Shown: in pieces, positions 1-11,700 of the stretch
How the letters are laid out: each line of letters begins with the position of its first letter
Numbering within the stretch: the stretch's first letter is position 1
Assembly: GCA_027625915.1 (NCBI GenBank)
Contig: JANTQA010000023.1
Coordinates: 19,344,001-19,408,000, forward strand
Source: Anaeramoeba flamelloides
Taxonomy: Eukaryota; Metamonada; Anaeramoebidae
DNA: 64,000 nucleotides
Direction of reading: 5' to 3'
The notes under the pieces: generated by a model
Databases searched by the model: none
Told to the model about the DNA's origin: nothing
Seen by the model: the letters and a program-made list of their open reading frames with translations, nothing else
Made by a program: the position numbers and the translations under genes

Positions 1-471
1 AACATTTTTCTCTCAACAGTTATTTGAAAAAAGGATTTGATTTTAAAAATTTGAAATTAGCAAAGACATTTTTACTAATATACACAATTAAAAATCTTGT
101 CAGGGATTTTTTTCATGTTCAGTATTTTTTTCCCTACTCGACATTATTTCTTCTAATTATAAGAAAAATTGAAAGACCTTGATATAATCAATGAAAATTA
201 ATTTTTTGAGAAATTTTATTTGTTCCGTTAAGTAAATTGTTGAAAAAGATTTGGCTCTCCAATGATTTGGTTCTCGAGCATTTTCATACTGAATTTTAAA
301 CAGATAAATTTCTGTTAATCAACTTATGATTTAATATGAAATATTCTTTCACTTTGGATTCTTATCTCTTCCAATGTATCCAAAAAAAAAAAAGAACCAA
401 ATAAACAAATAAAGTCATCCAATTCCAAAATATGATTTAAGACTATATTATTTGTTATCAAATAAATGAAC
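1..471. other. AT-rich non-coding sequence
   Basis: No open frame with coding character is visible. The stretch is AT-rich with homopolymer runs and no recognisable repeat boundary. Confidence 0.5.
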
Positions 472-650
472 AAAATTTTCATTCAGCTTTCCAAAAAAAG
501 GATTTTAGATGACTCATCTAAAACCTTTTCAAATTTTTAATTCCATAAATCAGTTGTAAATTATTAATTTCCCTTTTGAGAATTAGATTTTTGATTATTT
601 GATTTTAATTCTTGACATGTGATTATTTTGGAAAGCTGAATGAAAATTTT
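472..650. mobile_element. 179-bp inverted-repeat (MITE-like) element
   Basis: The two ends are inverted copies of about 25 bp: AAAATTTTCATTCAGCTTTC at the left and its complement GAAAGCTGAATGAAAATTTT at the right. The interior is non-coding. A diverged relative lies near 63555-63760, sharing the TTTTCAAATTTTTA interior. This is consistent with a small non-autonomous DNA transposon. No clear target duplication was established. Confidence 0.7.
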
Positions 651-1960
651 GATCTTTTTATTTTACAAATAACAGTAGTTTAGCGAAAGGTAATCAAGAA
701 ACCGAAAAAAATTTTTTTTTTCATTTCTTTTTTAAAAAACTTTGAAAAATTAATATCACATTTTTATTTATGTGGAGAGTAGTAAAAAATTTTTTAAGCA
801 CCTTTTTTTATCCTTCTTATTGTATTTTTTCAATCTTTATTCAAATTTAAAGAAATAGTTGTTGCTGATTTTGGTGTTGATTTGTTTAAATATGATTGAA
901 TTAGATCTAATTTATTCGGAGATTTGAATTGAAGGTTGTAGAAAAACGCTCCGATCATATGATCTATTGTAAATATTGTTCGATTTCAAAGTATAGAGAA
1001 ACTGAACTATATTTTTTTATTAAACACAAAATAAAAACCAAAAACCACAGTTATTGAAAAAAAAAAAACAACAGTTATTTATTAGCAAAAACAATACATA
1101 TAATTTTGAAAACACAAACAAAAAAAACCGTGAACATAGGTTATTTAACAAACTGTCTTTTATAAAATTTTCTCAAAAACCCAAAAGAAAAAGACAGAAT
1201 TAAATTCAATTGGTGTTTATGTATTGGTTCTCTAATTTTTCTATTTTATCTGAAGATATATTTTAGCCTATTCACTCAAATAGTTATATTTTATAAGGAA
1301 GTATAAACTATATAAACAATAAGGATTTTGTTTTTCAAACGTTTTTAAGGGATTAACCTTTACCAATGAGAAGTCTCAAACTAAAGTGTACTGATGTTAA
1401 ATCACATACAATACCCTCTAGGGTTCAAATGTCTCTAAAAATTCGAGCCTTAAAGATTCATAATCACCATCTTCAAAATAAAAATGATCTTTTTATTAGG
1501 AAAAAACCAAAAAAAATTGAAAAAATTCAGTATTTATAGACAATTTTAAAGGATGAACTATCTATATTAAAAACCCAAAGATTGAAAGATATATCTTACT
1601 TAGATTTGTCGAGATATTTTGATTAGTTGTTTTAAAAACAATCTTTTATCCAACAATTATATAATTAACGATTAGATTATTTTGACAATTTATTTTTACA
1701 CAAATTGCTTATATTTTGTTATGACTACGATCTTTATGAAAAGAGAGCAAAACTAATCAATCTTTAAGCTTACAATCTACTAAAAATTGAGTAAATCTTG
1801 ATAATAAAAAATGGAAAAAATAGTAACTTTTGACAGTTAGAAATAGAATTATTAAATACCGTAATACTATTATTTTGGTTTCTAGTTTTTAGATTTGGAA
1901 AAGCAATTTCTAAAAAAATTATTTTCAAATGAAAATTTTTCTGATAATTAGTAAAAAATT
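651..1960. other. Intergenic, possible decayed coding sequence
   Basis: There is no intact gene. Between about 1360 and 1810 the plus strand reads in pieces as a Lys/Leu/Tyr-rich sequence broken by several stops (for example DELSILKTQRLKDISYLDL near 1555-1610). This may be a relic of a mobile-element or host protein. I do not recognise the family. Confidence 0.25.
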
Positions 1961-2011
1961 TATTTTTTTTTTTATTGTAATTTATGGGAGGAGTTAAGGA
2001 TTCCTCTTTTT

Positions 2012-2196
2012 TACGGTTAGACCTTTTTTTAATTTGACAAATAAAAAGAAAATTTTAGAAATTTTCGGTTTATTTCTTAAATTAAAAAAAAAAATTACCC
2101 TGGATTTTCCAGAATCTAAAAGAATTGAGTTAAATCAAAGATTTTACTAATTCTTTTTGAATTTTGGAAAAGCTAGTCACTTGACGACACTCTTCA
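2012..2196. repeat. Palindrome modules P2+P1 inserted in LINE copy 1
   Basis: Two adjacent hairpins. The first (2012-2098) folds around GAAAATTT/AATTTTCGG with arms containing AAATAAA...TTTATTTCTTAAATT. The second (about 2098-2188) is TTTTCCAGAATCTAAAAGAA paired with TTCTTTTTGAATTTTGGAAA, followed by CTAGTCACTTGACGACACTC. The LINE copy at 55808-57000 lacks this block at the matching site, so it is an insertion. Confidence 0.8.
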
Positions 2197-2557
2197 AATC
2201 TTGAATTTAGAACTTTGTATAAAAGATTTAAATTTTGTTTTATTTTCTACTAGAGCTAATAAAGACATTGGATCTTGTTTATTACTAATATTAAAAAAAA
2301 TTATTATTATTTAAAATAATTGAAAAATTATTTTTTTTTATGCAGAAATTACAGATTTCACGATTTTTTTCATAGGTTGAGCAGTTCTGAGAGAAAACGG
2401 AAAAAATCTTCAATGATATCAAAATTATTTATTTTTTTACATATCTTTGACAATATTTTGATTTATTTTTATTCATAATATAAGTATACCGATTCGAATA
2501 ATTTGTGACAATTCTGAGTTTTAAAATTGATATTGAACCTTTCCATATTAAATATTT

Positions 2558-2646
2558 TTTATCTTTAGTTTTTTTTTAATTTAAGAAATAAACAGAAAAT
2601 TATAAAAATTTTCTGTTTATTTCTTAAATTAAAAAATTACTAGACA
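2558..2646. repeat. Palindrome module P2, shared insertion in LINE family
   Basis: Hairpin with arms AATTTAAGAAATAAACAGAA and TTCTGTTTATTTCTTAAATT. The same module sits at the same LINE position in copy 3 (56226-56314), so it was present before these LINE copies separated. Confidence 0.8.
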
Positions 2647-2699
2647 TAACTGTTTGTTAATATTTCCCTGTATAAAAATTATTTTCAAATAATTTTGTG

Positions 2700-2946
2700 G
2701 AGTGTCGTATAGTGCCTAGGTTTTCTGTTTTATTTATAAAATCTATGGATCTTTCAAATAAAGAGAAAATTCAAGAAAACATAACGGATCTTTTCCAGAA
2801 TTCAAAAAAACTGTGAAAAATCTTAGATTTTATTCAATTCTTTTAAATTCTGGAAAATCTAACTGTGGATTTTTTATTTTAAGAAATAAACAGAAAATTT
2901 ATGAAATTTCCGGCTTATTTCTTAAAAGAAAAAAAACCTAGTGACA
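2700..2946. repeat. Three-module palindrome array P3-P1-P2
   Basis: Three consecutive hairpins read GTGCCTAGG-(P3)-AACATAACGG-(P1)-AATCTAACTG-(P2)-AACCTAGTGAC. LINE copy 3 has uninterrupted sequence here, so about 245 bp were inserted as one block into copy 1. Confidence 0.8.
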
Positions 2947-3359
2947 TTTTCAACTAGAAATATTTTTTAATTGATAAATTCGGTAATTTTCTAGTTCAAA
3001 TTATAATTCCTTTAAATTTCTAGATTTCTAATTAATGTTTTCTGTTTCTTTTTTTCTCAAGAGAAAAAGTTTTTTTAAATCTATCTAATCCTATTTTTTT
3101 TTTAATTTTTGAATTAATTTAAATTTTCTTTTGTAAATTGTTATTCATACCAAATCAATTTTTACTTCAGTTTTATAGATAAGTCTTTAAAAATACGGGT
3201 TTATTCATAAAGATTCTGTAATTTTCATCTGAATCAAAATATTAAAGTTTTTGAAATCAGATTCTAGGGAGTCAAATATTTCCAACCCATATAATGATTG
3301 ACGATGTAAAATCACTTTCAAGAATTGTTTTTTTAACCCATTAGAAAAATTCATTTCTT

Positions 3360-3414
<55 letters not shown>

Positions 3415-4239
3415 TTTTCAAAACTGACACTTATCTTTTCAAAGTTGAATTTTAAGTGTATTTTTTGTCTAACCAAATCCCAAGATATAATTTCTTTTGT
3501 TATTATTTTTTTTTTGTTTTATCATCATTTGAATTCATACCGAAATATTTTATTATTTTATATATTTTTTGTAATTTATAATTTATTTCATTAATTGATA
3601 CTTTCATTATTTATATCAAATCATCAGCAAACATCTGAGAATGTGATTCTAATGAATTGATTTTTTCTAAAAGAAAATGAGAAATAAAACCAAATAATAG
3701 ATGTGAAAATGTATCTCTTTGGTAAACACTTACCCCCCTTTTGAGTAATAAGAAAGTAGAAACACTTTTAATATTCCATTTTTTATTTTTTTTTAATTGA
3801 GTGATAAATAAAATAATGATGATTAAGTAAAACCATTTTTTAATATCAATTGTTACAATATATATATATATATATATATATATTCCCTTTTCCTTGTTTT
3901 TATCTATTTTTTTTTTATAGTTATATACTAAATTTAAAATAACAATCCTTATATCTAATTTTTTCTTAAATCTAAATTGTTTTTTTTTTAAACTAAATCC
4001 CAAGAATCTTGTATTTCAGCGTATAATAATTCAAGTTAAAATCTTGGAAGGGTTTTGTTTATTGAGATGGACCGATAATTAAGTGGGAACCCTCATCTAC
4101 TGATTTATAAATAAATAATAAAAACAATTTTTTTTTTCATCCCAAAAAGAAATGAATTTTTTAATTTGAAATTTTTTTTCCAAACGTCCTCCAATTAATA
4201 TTGTATTTTTTTTTTTAATTTTAACAATTTTTTGATATT

Positions 4240-5240
4240 TTGACTTTTTAAAATTTAAACTTAAAAAAAAACAATATTATTAAATAAGAGACTAAAGATC
4301 AAAAATTCTTTTCAAATACCTGAATTAATTTCGATTTACTAATTCAGTTTTCAGATTATTTTTTTCAAATTTCTACAAAATTAAAAAATTCACAACAATA
4401 TAAAATTTTGAGTTTTTAAAATCTAGACATAAAATAAACAATATTGTTGAATTAGATACCATATATCAGAACTTATTTAACAAGATCTGGATTAATTTAT
4501 TAAGGAAAAATCCAAATATCGCAAATATATTATTCAAATTTTTACCAATAACGAAATGCAATAAAAAAAAATTGGTTTCGAAGATTATTTTATTATATTT
4601 GAATAATATTTAAAAGATAATTTAAAATTTTTTTAAGTCCAGAGTTCATTACTTTGTCTTGTAATTTTTTTTTTTTTTTGATTATTTAATTTAAATTGTA
4701 AATTAATTTACAATTTTTTTTATAATATAGATTTTCAAGTATTTTATATTGTTTAAATTGAAATTATTGAAAGTTACTAATATTAAACTTTTAATTTTGA
4801 CCTAAAGAAAAAAGGAATTTCATTATTTCTCTTGATTTAATATTTATTGAAATTTTTTCTAAAAAAAAAAATTAAATTTTTGATATATTTATTTTTTTAT
4901 TTATTTTTTTTATCATAAAATTAGCAACATTGTTTGATTATAATTATTAATAAATCAATATGTTGGGTTTTAAATTACTATTACTGAAATAAAAATTCTT
5001 GATTAAAATATTTTTTAAAAAAATGTAAATCTTGTAAAAAAATTGTAATATTATTATTTTTTTATACCAAAATCAAAAAATACATAACTTAACTAATTTA
5101 TCTTTGAACTATGCCGAATTTTCATTATAATTCAAAGTGGATTAAATATAAATAATAAAATAAAATTATTAACAACTCAATATTATTTTAAATATTTAAT
5201 TTTAAACTTGATGAAATTTAAGTAAATCTTGGGTGCTAAT
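4240..5240 (-). mobile_element. K-family DNA transposon relic, copy 2
   Basis: This is an inverted copy of the left and middle parts of the element at 7222-8720. Matching blocks run through 4430-4620, 4790-5000 and 5050-5240, and it ends at GGGTGCTAATG near 5235, the counterpart of the TIR GGGTTGCTAAGGGAT of copy 1. The segment 4435-4615 encodes LDTIYQNLFNKIWINLLRKN on the plus strand and is nearly identical to copy 1, whereas the flanks are clearly more diverged. The far TIR was not found, so this copy is truncated. Confidence 0.65.
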
Positions 5241-5925
5241 GAAAAAAAAAAAACTTTATTTCGTTCAAAGTGGCTCTAAAAATATTTTCAAATCTCAATT
5301 ATTGAAAATAATTAACATTTAAATAACAAATAAGAAAAAGATGTAGAATAAAACACATCAAAGAATAGTTGATATCCAGTATGAAATAAATCTAATCAAT
5401 CAAATATTTTTTCTTCAAAATTCAAAAACCCAAAATTCTTAGATTTCCTTGAGAAAAATAATAAGGTTACATTTTTATCTAAAATTGTAGATCAAATAAC
5501 ATTATAATTGAAACCAATTGAATTTTTCTAAAATAATTTCCAAACTTTCAATAACATTTAGATACCCGTTTGTTTCTTAGTGACAATAGATCTTACAATA
5601 ATAAAAAAAAAAAATTGCAAAATGAATTAGGTTTTAAAAGAAAAAGAGAAAAAAAAGAAAAAAACAAAATGTGAATAAATAATTGAAATTTTGAAAAAAA
5701 AACATGCAATATGGATTTATCAAATTCTAGAGAAGAAACTATACGAAAAAAGTTATACCGAGAAAAAATACATAGAAATTCTTCAACATTATCAATCAAA
5801 ATAATGAAATTTATTACACTTTTCGTGAAATTTTCATCAAAGCACTTATGGTTCGAAAACTTGTAGTAATAAAGAAAAATAATAAAAATAAAGTGGTAAA
5901 CAAAAAATACTTCTATAAATAAAAA
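5241..5925. other. AT-rich non-coding stretch
   Basis: No supported gene. The short open frames here are low-complexity Phe/Lys runs from A/T tracts. Confidence 0.4.
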
Positions 5926-5929
5926 TATA

Positions 5930-6275
5930 TATAAATTTGGTCACCTAGTGCCCCACTCTGGGAGTCGTGTTTAGGGTTTTTTTAGTTCAAAAGAATTGAG
6001 CAAAATCAAAGATTTTACTCCATCCCTTTAAATTATAAAAAACCTAACGAAAGTGGAATACTAATTATTAATCGCAAATTGTGGAATTTTTATCTATAAT
6101 CGATAATCTTTCTATAGTGTTTTTGCCCCCCCCCGTGTATTCAAGGCGTGTATAGTTTTTATTTGGTGATAAAAATGATATTATTATAATTTTTTATATA
6201 TATTTTAATTAATTTTCTTCTTCTCTTTTTTTTATTTGATAAATTTTCTTTAATTACTCCTTTCTCCAAATAATA
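5930..6275 (+). mobile_element. Short polyA-type element (copy A) carrying a solo P1 palindrome
   Basis: It matches 28614-28945 block by block: GTGCCCCACTCTGGGAGTCG, then the TGGAATACTAATTA region, AATAATCTTTCTAT-like sequence, and the 3' part TTCTTCTTCTCTTTTTTTTA with ATTACTCCTTTCTC. A 78-bp palindrome (5970-6047) interrupts it just after GTCGTG; copy B is uninterrupted there. It is SINE-sized and has an A-rich 3' end. No tRNA-like internal promoter was recognised. Confidence 0.6.
5970..6047. repeat. Solo P1 palindrome flanked by GTG
   Basis: Hairpin with arms TTCAAAAGAATTGAGCAAAA and TTTTACTCCATCCCTTTAAA around TCAAAGA, with TTAGGG at the left end and CCTAACG at the right. It is flanked by GTG on both sides (5967-5969 and 6053-6055). 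The sister element at 28614-28945 has the uninterrupted site GTCGTGGAATACC. Confidence 0.75.
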
Positions 6276-6394
6276 ATAAATAATTGAAATTTTCAAAATA
6301 ATTTTTTTCTTCTAATATCCATTCAAATCCTTGAAAAACATGTATTATGTAATTCAATTACTACAACTGGGCTCCTTTGACTGAAAAATAGTTT
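6270..6394 (-). mobile_element. Z-family element end (fragment)
   Basis: The sequence from TTTCTTCTAATATCCATTC through CATGTATTATGTAA to ACTGGGCTCCTTTGACTGAA is the inverted equivalent of the first about 110 bp of the complete Z element at 53925-54618. Only one end is present; an X element follows directly. Confidence 0.6.
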
Positions 6395-6397
6395 ATA

Positions 6398-6653
6398 TCT
6401 AAACTATTTGTTTCAAAAATGTTGGCTTACTTTATAATGTTATTGGAAGTGGTTTTGAGGTTTTTATTCCCTTTTCGTCCAAAAAAAAAATTGAATTTTT
6501 AGATTATATTCATTTTTTCTAATTTCATGAAATTTTTGTTTTGCTTTTTCAAATTTTTATTTTTCTTTTTCTTTTTGTTTTTTTTTTAATTTTTTACACT
6601 TTGATATTTATTTTTCTTTTGCTTTTCCAATTTTTTATTTTTTTGTTTTTCTT

Positions 6654-6684
<31 letters not shown>

Positions 6685-7048
6685 CAAAAGATCATGTGAA
6701 AGAAAAAATTATATATATATCTTCGAAAAGACAAATAAACAATAAGAAAATTGAGAATATATAATATCTTTTAAAATGAATTTAAATATAAGCAAAAAAT
6801 CTTCTTGTTAACTTTTTTCCAGTGAAAAGTTTAGTAATAAAAAACCTGTAATGCTCTTTTCAAAAATTGTAATTTACTTTTTTTTCACTTTGTGGTTTTA
6901 TTTTTTTTTTTAATTATTAAAATATCAGGTTTTAATATGTTTAGAATTAATTGAAAATCAGATTTTATTATTATTTATTCTTGAATACTCAAGGATATAT
7001 TTTATATTTATTTTCCAGCTGAGTCACAAATTTTGAAATGGAGTTATA
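6398..7048 (+). mobile_element. X-family TIR element, copy 1
   Basis: It begins AAACTATTTGTTTCAAAAAT and ends GCTGAGTCACAAATTTTGAA. The interior matches copies 2 and 3 throughout: a pyrimidine-rich tract, AAAGATCATGTGAAAG, CGAAAAGACAAATAA, TTTTTTCCAGTGAAAAG and AATATCAGGTTTT. There is no coding capacity. It is interpreted as a non-autonomous DNA transposon of about 650 bp. Confidence 0.65.
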
Positions 7049-7197
7049 TATATATATATATATAACTCTTTAAAAATTTTGGACAACCATTATATTACAT
7101 ACTAATATAAACAATATATCATTTCATCCCATAATACCAATAATAACAACACTATTAATTTTTTTTTTTTTTTTGTTTAAAATAAATAATAATAATA

Positions 7198-7221
<24 letters not shown>

Positions 7222-7228
<7 letters not shown>

Positions 7229-8720
7229 AGCAACCCGAATTTGCCTAAATTTTATCAAGTTTTTTAAATTAGATTTAAAATGATATTGATCTACTAAGAT
7301 ATTAATTTTCTTATTTGTCTTTAATCCAGATTTGAATTATAATAAAAAGTCAAAATAGTTCAAAGATAAAGAAGTTAAGTTATTGATTTTTTTTTTTTTG
7401 AAATTTAAAAAAAGAATAATAATTATTCATTTTTACATTTTTTTTAAAGATTTTTATTTTTATTTTAATTTTTTAAATCAGAAATTTTATTACATTAATA
7501 GTAATTCAAAACTCAACACATTAATTTATTAATAATAACCACCAAACAATTTTGCTAATTTTATGATAAAAAAAATAAATAAAAAAATAAATATATCAAA
7601 AATTTAATTTTTTTTTTAGAAAAAATTTCAATAAATATCCAATTAAGAGAAAAATGAAATTTATTTCTTTAGGCCAAAATTAAATTTTTAATATGATTAA
7701 TTTTCTAAAACTTTTATTTAAGCAATAGATAATAATTGAAAATCAAAAAAAAAAAAAATTGTAAAATAATTTCAATTTATTAAATTGGAATAAAACAAAT
7801 ATAAATTACTTTTTTAATCAATAAAATATTTATACCTAAATATAAAATAAAATAAAAAATAACTCTTAAATATTATTCCAATATAATAAAATAATCTCCG
7901 AAACCAATTTTTTTTATTGCATTTCGTTATTGGTAAAAATTTGAATAATATATTTGCGATATTTGGATTTTTCCTTAATAAATTAATCCAGATCTTGTCA
8001 AATAAGTTCTGATATATGGTATCTAATTCAACAATATTGTTTATTTTATGTCTAGATTTTGAAAAGTCAAAAATTAAAAAATTGTAAAAAATAAAAAAAA
8101 AAATCAATTATTAATCTGACTCGAACTATTAGCCAAATCATTTAATATTGAAAAAAAATCTTGTTGAAAAAATTGTAAAATTTTTACAATGAAAAAAAAT
8201 TTGATTTTTTTTTTCTAATTTAATTTATTTTTTTTTTATTTTTAAATTATTTCGAATCTAATATAGATATTGATATTGAATAGTAATCAGTAGATAAAAC
8301 AAATTTTCTATGTGTTGTTATAATAACTTTTATAATGAATAAATTATTTAATCAAGCATTTTAGGGAATTTTGGGGTGCAAAGGGACCCAAAAAAATTTC
8401 CAGTAAAGTATGATGTGTTTTAAATGTTAAAACTAAGAGGTTTTTGATGTCTAGACAAACTTTTCAAAAAAAAAAAAAAAAATTTATTTTGACAAAATTT
8501 GAAAAAATAATAAAATCACAATAACCAAAAAAAAATTCCCAATGTTGAAAAATTTTTTTCAAGTTATTTTTTTATTTCAAGTAACTATACAATTTTTAAT
8601 TATAAAATTTTCTTTCTAAGATAACTGTTTATTAATTCTATACCTTATTATCCTTTGATAACATTTCAAATTAAAATTTTTGTTTGAAATGTTTTTAGGT
8701 TATTTGGGGTGCTAAGGGAT
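7222..8720 (-). mobile_element. K-family DNA transposon, copy 1 (1.5 kb, TIRs, TA flanks)
   Basis: The ends are inverted: ATCCCTTAGCAACCCGAA at 7222 and GGGGTGCTAAGGGAT at 8720. Both abut TA-rich DNA, as expected for a TA target. The interior carries a minus-strand open segment (7814-8107, no ATG) encoding KNPNIANILFKFLPITKC and neighbours; copy 2 preserves it. I do not recognise a transposase signature such as a DDE set, so the coding part may be a relic. Confidence 0.6.
7814..8107 (-). pseudogene. Conserved unrecognised ORF segment inside K element
   Basis: This open frame of about 97 codons starts at a TTG, not an ATG. Its middle (ELDTIYQNLFDKIWINLLRK, then NPNIANILFKFLPI) is also found in the inverted copy at 4435-4615 with about three substitutions and one indel, while surrounding element sequence differs much more. 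It is rich in Ile/Phe/Asn and has no known motif. It could be the end of a transposon-encoded protein or a captured exon. The excess conservation is the only positive evidence for function. Confidence 0.4.
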
Positions 8721-8745
8721 ATATAGATATTCTGTTAATACATTA

Positions 8746-11700
8746 CTAATTAAAGAATTTGGCAGTTATTTTATTTCTTAACTTGGAATTATCTTGAATC
8801 CATAATTCAAGTTGTGGCAATTGCTTTGATAAAAGATCCAAATTATTCCATATTTTTGTTAAATTTTGTAAATTAGTTATTTTTAATGTATTGAATTGTT
8901 CAAAAATATTCTGTGAAAGCGAATGTATTCTTCGAATTGATAAACTATCATCTAATTCCATTAAACCGTTTAATAATGATAAAATGAAGTTTCTTTGTTT
9001 AAATTCTATATAATTTTGCAATAGTATTTCCAAAATTATATTGGTAAAATCTAAAGATATTTTCAAATTATTTTTTGATAATCGCAAAATAATTTTATAA
9101 ATTTTTTCAGGATGAATATTTTCAAGAAGAACCAATTTAAAAAAAGGTAACAATTTTCCAACCACACTATTGATTTCAATTTTATTATTATCATTATTAT
9201 TCATATCATACCTATTTATTTGTTTTATGCTCATAAAGATTAATTGAAATAATTCAATTAATGGGTTAAATTGTTTTTTAAAATCATTTTGTTTAGAGAA
9301 TTTTGATTTTGATTTTGATTTCCCAATTATTCTTTGCTTGTAACTAGGATAATATGGGTTATTCCCATAAAAGCTATTTCTGGAAATTGAACCTCTCCTT
9401 TTTGTTGATAATTTTTTCAATTTTTTAATTCCTTTATAATTATTGATAAGAAAATCCGAACAAACATCTAAAATATTCTCTGAAACTGTCAAATACGAAA
9501 TCTCAGCAAGTCCAATCATTGCAAACTTCAACAATATACCGAATAAATGTTGAAAATTATTTACCTTTTTTAATAAAATTTTATTAATTCTTAAAATAAT
9601 TTTCTTTATAAAATAAATTAATATTGATTTTGGCTTTTGAATAATTTTGCTTTCGATTTCAATTTCAATATTATTATATCTTAATTCATCATCATCATAA
9701 TCATCGTCATCATCATTTTCTTTATTTTCTACCTTCTCTTTATTCTCATTATTCTTGAAACCCATTCTTTGAATTTTATTATTTTCTCCAAATTCCATTT
9801 TATTTTTGTTATTAAATTTATTTTGATGAGTTATTAATCCATTAATACACTCTTTATAATCATTTTTATCTTCTTTAGCAATTGAGTTCATAGCAATTGT
9901 TATAACATCTAAAAAATGATCTTTTATGATTACATTTGGGCACTCTAATAATATTTTTGTTAATAAAATTGAATTTTTTGAGGATGATAATATTTTTAAA
10001 AACTTATGGCTTGCTAAATAAGATTTGGAAAATATTGAAGATAAATCTTTGAACCATGCCATTATATGATTTTTTTTTTTTGAATGTATAACAATTTTCA
10101 ATGCAAATAAGGTTGCAAATTTTATATGAGATAAAAGTATTTTATTTTTTAAATTATCTTTCGACTCTAAATTATGCTTTCTTTTTTGAATTTCCAACAA
10201 ATTCGATAAAAAGAACGAATAATCTGAATTGTATAAAAACTGTTCTAATCTTAATGATAATTTTTTATAATCATCAATTTTAAGTTTATTTGTTCTACTC
10301 ACTAAAGATAGAGGCTTCCCCCCTTCATTTTCTTCTTTCTCTATTTCATTTTCAATTTCTAGCTCACTTTCTTTATTCTTTCCATTTAAAATTTCTTTTT
10401 TCAGATTTTCATTATTCTCTTCATTCTTCGTTTTTGTCGTTGTTTGAAAGGTATTATTATTATTGCTGCTGGTTAATATTATATTTTTTCGTTTATAAAA
10501 CAACATATATGCGTTATACCCCTTTTTCTTGAAACCATTCTGCTGGGAAGAAGAATCAGAATTATTTACTAGATCATTACCAAAAGTAGCGTCATTTAAT
10601 TTTTTTATATTAAATGAAGAAACTCTTGTATCATTGAATTTATTCCACTTATAATTGATTTCATCTCCAATATTTGTATTGTGATCATCATTTTTTACTC
10701 TTTTTTCACGATTATGATTTTCTTTTCTCATTTTCTGGCCATTATGAATTTGACTATTTTCTCTAATATAAGAATAATAATGTCCAAATTCTGAAGATCC
10801 TGAATGAACAACAACACCAACTAATTCATATTCATAATCCCCAATTTTGATTTCTTCTTTATCTTTAAAAATATTATCATGATCATGATCATTATCATCA
10901 TCATCAACATCAACATCATCATCATCATGATCATTATAATCATGATCATTATAATCATGATCATTATTATAATCATCATTATCATGATTACTTTGATTTG
11001 TATTTTGTTTCTGATTTGAATTTGAGAGATAATCTAAAGTATATTTTTCCATATTAATATTCAATGGGAATTCAAAATAGGAATTTAATTTAATGTTTTT
11101 CATTGTTTGGAAATCAAATTCAAAACGTTTTAAATGTAAAATTAAATAATTTGGCAAATCTTTGAAACAGCATCTTTTTAAGGCATCTACCTTTTTCCGG
11201 CATTGTTCGCAATAATATTGATTTTCTCCTGTTAATTTGTCTCCTTGAATAAACAACTCTAAAGAATCTCTTAAATAATGTTTATTTTTAACTTCCAAAC
11301 TAATTGTAAAAAAAGGTTCTTCTCTTTCACTAATATGTTTTTTTTCTTGACAGATTACTTGATGAATTAGACAACCACCAAAGATATCATTTAATAAATT
11401 TTGTCTAATTTGATCTTTTTTCAACCCCTTTTCAATTTTTTCAAATAATACGTTCAGAAACTCATTTGCGTCTTGCTGCTCTCTAACGTTAATGGGCTTA
11501 CCTTGGATATCTTTAAATACTTTACAAAAGGGCATTGTATTATAATATCTTAATTTTTTTTGTTTCAATTTTTGAAATAATCTTTTTAATTGATTCAAAA
11601 CAATTTCATCATTAGTTAATTTTATTTTTTCATCTTTCTTATTCATGTTGGTCTTCTGTTTATCAATTCGCTTTATGTTTGAAAGTATAATTTCATTGCT

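Larger units (their letters stand above)
1961..4060 (-). mobile_element. LINE (non-LTR retrotransposon) copy 1, 5'-truncated and decayed
   Basis: On the minus strand the segment at 3611-3760 reads RGVSVYQRDTFSHLLFGFIS and then QMFADDLI. This matches the RT motif B region followed by the [YF]xDD catalytic motif C. Further 3' (3400-3000) is the thumb region shared with the copies at 17270-18440 and 55808-57000 (…PRLIYKTEAKIDL…). The 3' end is at about 1961, where the minus strand ends TTACAATAAAAAAAAA, a poly(A)-type end. The copy is broken by several stops and frame changes, by (TA)n tracts (3361-3411, 3858-3883) and by three inserted palindromic modules (2012-2196, 2558-2646, 2700-2946). It is a dead 3' fragment. 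Confidence 0.8.
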
